11,063 nucleotides of DNA, taken from positions 1-11,063 of the forward strand of contig CAILMK010000069.1 in the NCBI GenBank assembly GCA_903835275.1, in the 5' to 3' direction. The translations under genes and the position numbers were made by a program. How positions within the stretch are numbered: the stretch's first letter is position 1; every line of letters starts with the position of its first letter. Of this stretch, positions 5,720 to 11,063 are shown in pieces. Origin of the DNA: an uncultured bacterium (GTDB lineage Bacteria; Bacteroidota; Bacteroidia; CAILMK01). The notes under the pieces are model-generated. The model was not told the DNA's origin. It searched no databases and worked only from the letters and a program-made list of their open reading frames with translations.

Positions 5720-6907
5720 TTGAAAACACGTCTACTCATCCTTATCGCAGGGATAATTTTATTCCTTGGTAAAACAAATACCTGCAAAGCTGACTCCTTT
5801 CCTGTATTTGATCATATTGTGATTGTAATGTTGGAAAATCACTCCTATAGCCAGATTATTGGTGGCACATCCAACTCATTTATTAATTTTCTTGCCGATA
5901 GCGGAGCATTATTCACCAAATTTTATTCAGAAACGCACCCAAGTCAGCCAAATTACCTGATACTTTATTCCGGATCCAACCAGGGCGTGACAGATGATAT
6001 GATGCCTAAGCATATTCCGTTTATGAGTCAAAACCTTGGCGCCTCACTAATAAGTGCCAAACCCAAGCGAACATTTTCCGGATTTGCAGAAAGCCTTCCT
6101 CATATAGGATATCCCGGGAATGATTCCCTTACTTCTTATGCGCGGAGGCATTGTCCCTGGGTAAACTGGCAGGCAACCGGGATGGGATTAGGCCCCAATC
6201 AAATAGATTCAACCAATAGCCATCCTTTTACTGACTTCCCGACAAACTTCAAGAAACTCCCGACTCTTTGCTTTGTCATTCCGAATACAACCAATGATAT
6301 GCACGATGGTCCGGGGGCAACAACAATAACCAAATGTGATAACTGGATAAAAAACAACCTTGGAAATTATATTAACTGGACGAAAGCAAATAAGAGTTTA
6401 CTTATTATCACATTTGATGAAGATAACGACAAAAGCAAAAATCATATCCCGACAATTTTCTATGGGGCACAAGTGGTAAAAGGCAAATATAATGACTCCC
6501 TGAATCACTTTAACATTTTGGCTACCTTCCTAAAAATGTATAATATCAAACCGTTCGGAGATTCTGCAAAAGCAGTCAATGAAGCAATAGTGAACTGTTG
6601 GGATACAGGGCAAAAAATCATTGATACAACTATCATTAAAGATACTACCACCGGTATATATTTAGAAGGGGGAAAGAGTGAAATTACTATATATCCCAAT
6701 CCGGTAAATCAAAAAATATTCATCCAGGGATTGGATCTGAATGCAGGAGAAGCATTGATCCGCATTTATGACATGACGGGTAAACTTTTAAACAGCTATA
6801 AAAACGTCTCTTCCATAGATGTTTCCTCCTACCCTGCAGGCTCTTATTTGATTGAAGTGGAACAGAAGGGAAGGATTACTCGAAAGAAAATGAGTGTTGA
6901 GAGATAA
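5720..6907 (+). CDS. Secreted phosphoesterase (acid phosphatase/phospholipase C-like) with T9SS sorting domain
   Basis: The 395-residue protein has a signal peptide (KTRLLILIAGIILFLG, likely cut after Ala24 in CKA|DS). A phosphoesterase-family domain (Pfam Phosphoesterase, AcpA/PLC-like, alkaline-phosphatase fold) covers about 28-275. Supporting motifs are the metal-site-like LENHS (38-42), HPSQPNY (73-79), NTTNDMHDG (189-197), TFDEDN (231-236) and NHIPT (241-245). A linker leads to a C-terminal beta domain, YPNPVNQKIFIQG...LIRIYDMTGKLL...YPAGSYLIEV (about 325-395), the Por/T9SS type A sorting signal that sends proteins across the outer membrane and is then removed. The enzyme is therefore expected on the cell surface or outside, hydrolysing phosphomonoesters or phosphodiesters; the substrate is not determinable. 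The start is TTG at 5720, since no upstream in-frame ATG exists and the first internal Met would remove the signal peptide. The next gene starts 44 bp downstream, probably co-transcribed. Confidence 0.88.
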   Translation: MKTRLLILIAGIILFLGKTNTCKADSFPVFDHIVIVMLENHSYSQIIGGTSNSFINFLADSGALFTKFYSETHPSQPNYLILYSGSNQGVTDDMMPKHIPFMSQNLGASLISAKPKRTFSGFAESLPHIGYPGNDSLTSYARRHCPWVNWQATGMGLGPNQIDSTNSHPFTDFPTNFKKLPTLCFVIPNTTNDMHDGPGATTITKCDNWIKNNLGNYINWTKANKSLLIITFDEDNDKSKNHIPTIFYGAQVVKGKYNDSLNHFNILATFLKMYNIKPFGDSAKAVNEAIVNCWDTGQKIIDTTIIKDTTTGIYLEGGKSEITIYPNPVNQKIFIQGLDLNAGEALIRIYDMTGKLLNSYKNVSSIDVSSYPAGSYLIEVEQKGRITRKKMSVER

Positions 6908-6951
6908 GCCGGACATTAAATTTACAATTCTTTTTTTAACTAAATCATACT

Positions 6952-7386
6952 ATGAGAATTAAACTTATCCTATTTTTTTTAATGGCATTTAGTTACACAT
7001 TTGCGCAAACAAAACCAACCTTGCAATATGTAGTAACTGAAAAAAATCCGGGTATTTCCTTTGCTCTATCAGCCCTCATACCGGGTGCCGGAGAAATGTA
7101 CAATGATCAGGTTGGCTTAGGCCTGGCGATTTTCTTTGGAGATGCTGCTATAATAGGCGGTGGCTATGCAGTATATTCTCAATATAATTCATCGAGTGTT
7201 TACCATAATGATTTTAATCTGGGAGTTGCTACATTTCTGATGACAACAGGAGTTGTAATTGATGTCGCGCAACTGGTATATGCCCCACTTTATTCCCGCC
7301 ATCTAAATTCAAAAAATGGTTTTAACGCTACAAGCATGAATTTAAAGCTAAAAGGAAGCCAATTGGCATTGTCTTATAATTTTTAA
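6952..7386 (+). CDS. Small exported membrane protein, DUF5683-like (function unknown)
   Basis: The 144-residue protein begins with a clear signal peptide (MRIKLILFFLMAFSYTFA, cut before Gln19). A conserved-looking loop SALIPGAGEMYNDQ (40-53) comes next, resembling the PGxGQxYN motif of DUF5683/TM2-like small Bacteroidota proteins. Two hydrophobic stretches (about 54-75 and 89-110) follow, then a C-terminal strand LKLKGSQLALSYNF ending in an aromatic residue, as outer-membrane proteins often do. The location is inner or outer envelope; no enzyme motif is seen. It follows the phosphoesterase gene by 44 bp on the same strand and shares at most TAAATTTA as a degenerate box, so co-transcription is likely. 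Its stop is only 2 bp from the stop of the convergent histidine kinase. The family assignment is tentative. Confidence 0.7.
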   Translation: MRIKLILFFLMAFSYTFAQTKPTLQYVVTEKNPGISFALSALIPGAGEMYNDQVGLGLAIFFGDAAIIGGGYAVYSQYNSSSVYHNDFNLGVATFLMTTGVVIDVAQLVYAPLYSRHLNSKNGFNATSMNLKLKGSQLALSYNF

Positions 7387-7388
7387 CA

Positions 7389-9224
7389 CTACGCAACAGG
7401 TAAGGTAAACTTAAATTTGCTTCCTTCACCCAGTTCACTTTCCACCCAAATTTTTCCGCCTTGCGCTTCTATGAAGTCCTTGGCTATTGCCAGGCCAAGG
7501 CCGGAGCCACCGGGAGAACCTGCCTTGCTAACCTGTACAAAGCGTTCAAAGATCCTGTCGTGATATTTCGAGTCAATTCCAGATCCCTGGTCCTCTACAC
7601 TAAACGTAACAAATCCCGGTGCATCAAGGGTAACAGAAATGGTTAGCTTTGAATTTTCCGAACTGTGCCTAGCCCCATTTGAAATCAGATTAGTAAGTAC
7701 CCAGGCAGTTTTTTCAGCATCTGCAAGTATAGGTGGGATATTATCCGGCTTGATTATTTGTAGCTGAATCTGTTTTTGCTCGAGAGTTGTTTGCATTGCC
7801 TCTACTGCATATTGAATGACTTTATTGGAATCGGTTGATACAATTTGCAATTCAACTTTTCCACTTTCTATTCGGGTATAATCCAGTAAATCATTTACGT
7901 AATTCAGCAACCTTCTCGAGTCTTCAAATACATTATTCACCAACCTGTTTTGTTCCTTGTTCAAAGCCCCTATTCGATCATCCATCAATAATTTCAAACT
8001 TAAATCAATGGATGAAAGTGGCGTTTTTAATTCATGGGAAATCGTTGCCATGAAATTTGTCCTTGCTATATCTGTCTTTTTGTATTCGGTTATATTGGTA
8101 AGGAAGACCACATATCCTACAAGCTCATCATTGTTGTCTGCCTGGTTATGCACACTGATGGAGCGAACATCTTTCATAAAATATGATTCCTCTCCATTAT
8201 AAGTGATCCTCAATGGCGTTTTATCTTTTTCATTCACGCCATAAGGAATATTTTTTATGATCTCACGGAACAAATCATTCCTGTTTGCCATATCATTGGA
8301 TGAAAGATTCCTGACATCCTCAAGGTTAATGCCCAGCAATTGATCCGCCATTGGATTGGTAAGCATAATTTTATGATCACTGTCCAATAATATAATTCCG
8401 GCATCGACTTGCTTGACGATTTCCTCTATTCTTTGCTTTTGTGCCATGATTTCTGCAAGACTCGATTTTTCAAATTCCTGCAATTGTTTTACCATCAGGT
8501 TAAACGAATCTTCCACTTTACGGAACTCACTTCCTTCGGGAAATTTTAATCTTTGTGTAAAATCGCGTTCGCCAACAGCCTGTATTTTCTCTGTCAATTC
8601 TTTCACAGGGCTGGTGATATACCTTGGGAAATTATACGTAAATGAAAATCCGATGACAAAAAGAAAAGTACCGACAATAGTTATAATATTGAGGAAAACA
8701 TTTCCCGTATGTATAGCCTTTGTATTCTTTCTAAGAATGGCATCCCTGTTCAGGGTATATACCTGATTCAATTCATTCCGTAAACCATTAGAATTATTTA
8801 AAAATGACTTGTCATAATAATATCCGGGATCAATATTTCCACTCACCTGACTTAAAATGTGCCTGTATTCATCAAAGTCCTGGCGCAATTTTTCAACAGC
8901 ACTTTTTTCTCCCGGTTCCGTGATATTTTTATTTTCCAATTCGAGGTTTTTTTCAAAATCACTCAGATATCCTTTTATTAATGCCGACATATTGGCATTG
9001 CTTGCATCAGAAGATTTGGATGAATAGCCTATCAAAGTGTTTTGAATTTTAATCACATCGCCTTGCATGGATTGAACATAATCCAGGGATTGCTGGTTAT
9101 CCTTGATAACCTCACTGGCTTCTTTACCAAGGTTATTTATAAAAACGCCACCAAGAATACAAACAGCCACAATGGCAACATATTGGATTGTTACGCCTAA
9201 TGCAAGTTTAGTTTTCAGCTTCAT
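7389..9224 (-). CDS. Two-TM sensor histidine kinase (HAMP-PAS-HisKA-HATPase), partner of split KdpD
   Basis: A 611-residue sensor kinase. TM1 is about residues 7-30. A mainly helical periplasmic domain (about 31-170) resembles a four-helix-bundle sensor. TM2 is about 174-197, HAMP about 198-250 and a PAS domain about 262-380 ([19 protein letters not shown]). In the HisKA domain His397 is the phospho-accepting residue ([13 protein letters not shown]). The ATPase domain shows an N box around Asn512/Asn516 ([13 protein letters not shown]), a G1 box DQGSGID (545-551), an F box RIFERFVQ and a G2 box [11 protein letters not shown]. It autophosphorylates and passes phosphate to a response regulator that is not in this window. 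The ATG at 9224 lies 12 bp after the KdpD-module stop, so co-expression is expected. In proteobacterial KdpD the kinase is fused to KdpD/Usp and a four-TM DUF4118; here it is a separate protein with a different sensor and HAMP. It is convergent with the small exported protein gene. Confidence 0.92.
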   Translation of the reverse strand: MKLKTKLALGVTIQYVAIVAVCILGGVFINNLGKEASEVIKDNQQSLDYVQSMQGDVIKIQNTLIGYSSKSSDASNANMSALIKGYLSDFEKNLELENKNITEPGEKSAVEKLRQDFDEYRHILSQVSGNIDPGYYYDKSFLNNSNGLRNELNQVYTLNRDAILRKNTKAIHTGNVFLNIITIVGTFLFVIGFSFTYNFPRYITSPVKELTEKIQAVGERDFTQRLKFPEGSEFRKVEDSFNLMVKQLQEFEKSSLAEIMAQKQRIEEIVKQVDAGIILLDSDHKIMLTNPMADQLLGINLEDVRNLSSNDMANRNDLFREIIKNIPYGVNEKDKTPLRITYNGEESYFMKDVRSISVHNQADNNDELVGYVVFLTNITEYKKTDIARTNFMATISHELKTPLSSIDLSLKLLMDDRIGALNKEQNRLVNNVFEDSRRLLNYVNDLLDYTRIESGKVELQIVSTDSNKVIQYAVEAMQTTLEQKQIQLQIIKPDNIPPILADAEKTAWVLTNLISNGARHSSENSKLTISVTLDAPGFVTFSVEDQGSGIDSKYHDRIFERFVQVSKAGSPGGSGLGLAIAKDFIEAQGGKIWVESELGEGSKFKFTLPVA

Positions 9225-9236
9225 GATTTCTAATTT

Positions 9237-10367
9237 TTAATTCACAATAAAAATGTCTGTTTCTGTCCCTTGAAAGGCCTTTACCAAATCACGGGTAATA
9301 TTTTTGCCTTTTAACTTTTCCCAAATACCGGGATCAGATGCGCCGCAAATAACAAGTGTCACATTCTTTTCTTTTGCAAAAGCCACAATTTCCTGTACAA
9401 TGTCATTACCTTTAACCCTATGTACCGTTGCGCCCATTTCAGTAGCCAACTGGAAATTATTGATTAAATATCGTTGCGCTGCAAGATTGATATTGTCAGA
9501 TGATTCAGCTTCGGTTTGAATATATAGAACAAACCATTCCGCATCAAAACGGTTTGCCAATCTTGCCGCCTTGCGAATGGAAAGTTTTGATATTTCGTTA
9601 TTGGTACTTATACAACACAAAAAGCGATCGTTACTTTTATGTCCTTTTGAAGTTAACTCTGTATCAAATTTACGCTCTACCTGATTAGCGACCTCTCTCA
9701 ATGCCAGTTCACGCAATTGCATTAAATTTTCTTTCTGAAAGAAATTTCGCAAAGCGGAATCCACTTTTTCCATCGCATATATCTTTCCTTCCTTCAGGCG
9801 CTGGTGAAGTTCATCAATGGTCAAGTCTATATTTACAACCTCATCTGCACTCCTGATAACGCTGTCAGGCACCCTTTCTGTTACCTCAAGGCCCGTTACT
9901 TTTTGCACCACATTATTAAGGCTTTCTATGTGCTGGATATTTACCGCGGCAATTACATTGATTCCCGAGTCAAGGATTTCCATTACATCCTGCCATCTTT
10001 TTTCATTCTTGGAACCCTGAACATTTGTATGGGCAAGTTCATCAACAATCACCACTTCCGGATGCGCATTCAATACAGCATCAATATCCATCTCTTCGAG
10101 GGAATGTCCCTTATAAAATAACCTTTTCCGGGGTATGACTGGCAGACCAGCCACCAGACGCTCTGTTTCTGCCCTGTTGTGCGTTTCAATGTATCCTATC
10201 TGGACATCCACTCCGCTTTTCAGCAATTTATGAGCCTCCTCCAGCATTTTGTAGGATTTACCTACACCTGCAGCAAGACCAATATATATCTTGAACTTCC
10301 CTTTTTTGGAACTTCTGATGAGGTTCAGAAAGCTATCTGCTTTCTTAATATTTTCAGGTGCATCCAT
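9237..10367 (-). CDS. kdpD: KdpD sensor module: KdpD ATPase plus Usp domain, stand-alone
   Basis: The 376-residue soluble protein matches the N-terminal third of classical KdpD (about 900 aa in E. coli). The KdpD domain covers about 20-230 with Walker A GLAAGVGKS (30-38), GYIETHNRAET (58-68) and Walker B VVIVDELAHTN (105-115), then AVNIQHIESLNNVV and the conserved ERVPDSVIRSADEVVNIDLT (165-183). A universal-stress-protein domain covers about 246-376, with CISTNNEI, the FDAEWFVLYIQT strand (274-285) and the nucleotide-loop-like LVICGAS (338-344). In KdpD these domains sense K+, osmotic or nucleotide state and set kinase/phosphatase balance. There are no DUF4118 helices and no kinase domain; the kinase is the next gene 12 bp away. 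The start is ATG at 10367, 14 bp after the DUF421 stop, with AAAAAAGG immediately upstream. I recall this split as recurrent in Bacteroidota. No kdpABC is visible in the window. Confidence 0.93.
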   Translation of the reverse strand: MDAPENIKKADSFLNLIRSSKKGKFKIYIGLAAGVGKSYKMLEEAHKLLKSGVDVQIGYIETHNRAETERLVAGLPVIPRKRLFYKGHSLEEMDIDAVLNAHPEVVIVDELAHTNVQGSKNEKRWQDVMEILDSGINVIAAVNIQHIESLNNVVQKVTGLEVTERVPDSVIRSADEVVNIDLTIDELHQRLKEGKIYAMEKVDSALRNFFQKENLMQLRELALREVANQVERKFDTELTSKGHKSNDRFLCCISTNNEISKLSIRKAARLANRFDAEWFVLYIQTEAESSDNINLAAQRYLINNFQLATEMGATVHRVKGNDIVQEIVAFAKEKNVTLVICGASDPGIWEKLKGKNITRDLVKAFQGTETDIFIVN

Positions 10368-10381
10368 ACCTTTTTTCTTTA

Positions 10382-10894
10382 CTAGTTTTGCATTAGCTGT
10401 GGCTTCTTTCTTCTCCGTATGGTTTTAACTGAGAAGTTTGAAGATAAAACGCTTATATTCCCATCCACTTCAAGTGCCACCAGATCTGCTTCGCTTATTT
10501 TTTCAACTCCATGCTCCCTGACTGCCATTTCAAGTTCTTCTTGCGTCATTTTTGCACACTTAAGTCCCTCTTGCAATACCTTCCCATGAAGAACGAGTAC
10601 CACTTCTTCTCCTTGAAGTGTATTTCTGAATTTTTTTGACCTCAAAAGAAAAAACCTTAACACATAATTACAGCAAAATAAACCCAATGCTGCAGCCATA
10701 CCACCCTGAACCGTTGAATCATTTCCTACCATGGCATTCTGCACGCTATTGCTGATAAGGAGAATAAATACAAGGTCAACAACAGATAGCTGGGATATTT
10801 CTTTTTTGCCAAATAACCGTATAGCAACAATTATAAAAATATAAATGCATACGGATTTGAGCATGATGATGAAGTAAGGATATAATTGGGCCAT
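10382..10894 (-). CDS. DUF421 (YetF-type) membrane protein
   Basis: A 170-residue protein with three membrane segments at about 7-27, 37-55 and 64-85, then a cytoplasmic domain. The DUF421 hallmark is clear: RLFGKKEISQLSVVDLVFIL followed by LISNSVQNAMVG (26-57). The C-terminal DUF421 domain shows LHGKVLQEGLKCAKMTQEEL and ISEADLVALEVDGNISVL (133-150). The family is widespread with no settled biochemical function; Bacillus relatives such as YetF and SpoVA-linked members are membrane proteins. A basic tail (KTIRRRKKP) follows. The start is ATG at 10894, about 23 bp after a TAnnTTTG box. It is the first gene of a tight apparent operon with kdpD and the histidine kinase, which suggests a role in envelope or ion homeostasis sensed with KdpD; this is inference from position only. 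Confidence 0.88.
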   Translation of the reverse strand: MAQLYPYFIIMLKSVCIYIFIIVAIRLFGKKEISQLSVVDLVFILLISNSVQNAMVGNDSTVQGGMAAALGLFCCNYVLRFFLLRSKKFRNTLQGEEVVLVLHGKVLQEGLKCAKMTQEELEMAVREHGVEKISEADLVALEVDGNISVLSSNFSVKTIRRRKKPQLMQN

Positions 10895-10916
10895 ACTAGT
10901 ATTTGATTACGATCTG

Positions 10917-10924
10917 CAAATTTA
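10917..10924 (-). promoter_or_regulatory. -7 box (TAAATTTG) upstream of the DUF421-kdpD-kinase operon
   Basis: On the minus strand TAAATTTG matches TAnnTTTG exactly, 22 bp before the ATG at 10894 and within the 60-bp gap after the upstream gene's stop. No clear TTG -33 element is present 17-23 bp upstream. No terminator hairpin is seen in the gap, so read-through from the upstream gene remains possible. Confidence 0.4.
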
Positions 10925-10954
10925 TCCTCATGTTAGTTCTGAATAAAATCATAA

Positions 10955-11063
10955 TTATTTTTCCCTTACAAGATTAAATTTCTTGGGCTGTGATAAAATC
11001 ATTGGAGTATTTTCAATGGTAACAGCACTTGTATCCAATCCGTAACCTGCCTGTTCGGAAAGG
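10955..11063 (-). CDS. C-terminal 35 residues of an unidentified protein (cut by window edge)
   Basis: An open minus-strand frame enters from the right edge and ends at TAA (10957-10955). It reads LSEQAGYGLDTSAVTIENTP then MILSQPKKFNLVREK. The composition is normal for a coding region, and the frame stays open for all visible codons while another minus-strand frame has a stop. No family can be named from this fragment. It does not look like the end of KdpC or a response regulator. The 60-bp gap to the DUF421 start contains that gene's -7 box, so it may or may not share the operon. Confidence 0.6.
   Translation of the reverse strand, partial: LSEQAGYGLDTSAVTIENTPMILSQPKKFNLVREK

Noticed and set aside
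8413..8766. 117-codon open frame on the plus strand opposite the histidine kinase
   Set aside because: It is antisense to the HAMP and membrane part of a clearly recognised kinase, is Cys/Ser-rich in the way of shadow frames, and has no promoter or family resemblance.
9804..10121. Open frames on the plus strand opposite kdpD
   Set aside because: They lie wholly opposite the Walker B region of kdpD and show no family signature of their own.

Overview
The window looks like chromosomal DNA of a Bacteroidota bacterium, probably of the Sphingobacteriia/Chitinophagia type. The evidence is a secreted protein with a type IX secretion (T9SS) C-terminal sorting domain, promoter -7 boxes of the Bacteroidota form TAnnTTTG upstream of several genes, weak Shine-Dalgarno sequences with frequent TTG starts, and a KdpD split into a soluble ATPase/Usp protein and a separate histidine kinase. 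No rRNA, tRNA, CRISPR array, insertion sequence or phage gene is visible.

Region 1 (1-1688): the 5' part of a TamB-like gene (minus strand, running off the left edge) is divergent from tsaD, the tRNA t6A-modification gene. The 81-bp gap carries a small inverted repeat. A 143-bp gap after tsaD holds a perfect TAnnTTTG box and a 28-codon ORF of uncertain status.

Region 2 (1689-5719): two tandem minus-strand paralogs of the LTA-synthase/sulfatase family. The upstream copy (693 aa) has the full five-helix membrane domain plus the catalytic domain. The downstream copy (465 aa) keeps the catalytic domain and all recognisable active-site residues, but its membrane domain is replaced by one signal-peptide-like segment. 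A strong intrinsic terminator lies between the genes and inside the first 20 codons of the short copy, and the two ORFs share a reading frame. This is the most unusual feature of the window. A 539-bp intergenic region follows.

Region 3 (5720-7386, plus strand): a T9SS-secreted phosphoesterase/acid-phosphatase-like enzyme and a small exported membrane protein. Together with the two LTA-synthase-like genes, this gives three alkaline-phosphatase-superfold enzymes side by side, predicted for three different cell locations.

Region 4 (7389-11063, minus strand): a tight apparent operon, DUF421 membrane protein - KdpD sensor module (KdpD + Usp, no membrane part) - two-TM HAMP-PAS histidine kinase, with gaps of 14 and 12 bp and a -7 box before the DUF421 gene. 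No response regulator or kdpABC is inside the window. The last 35 codons of an unidentified gene lie at the right edge.
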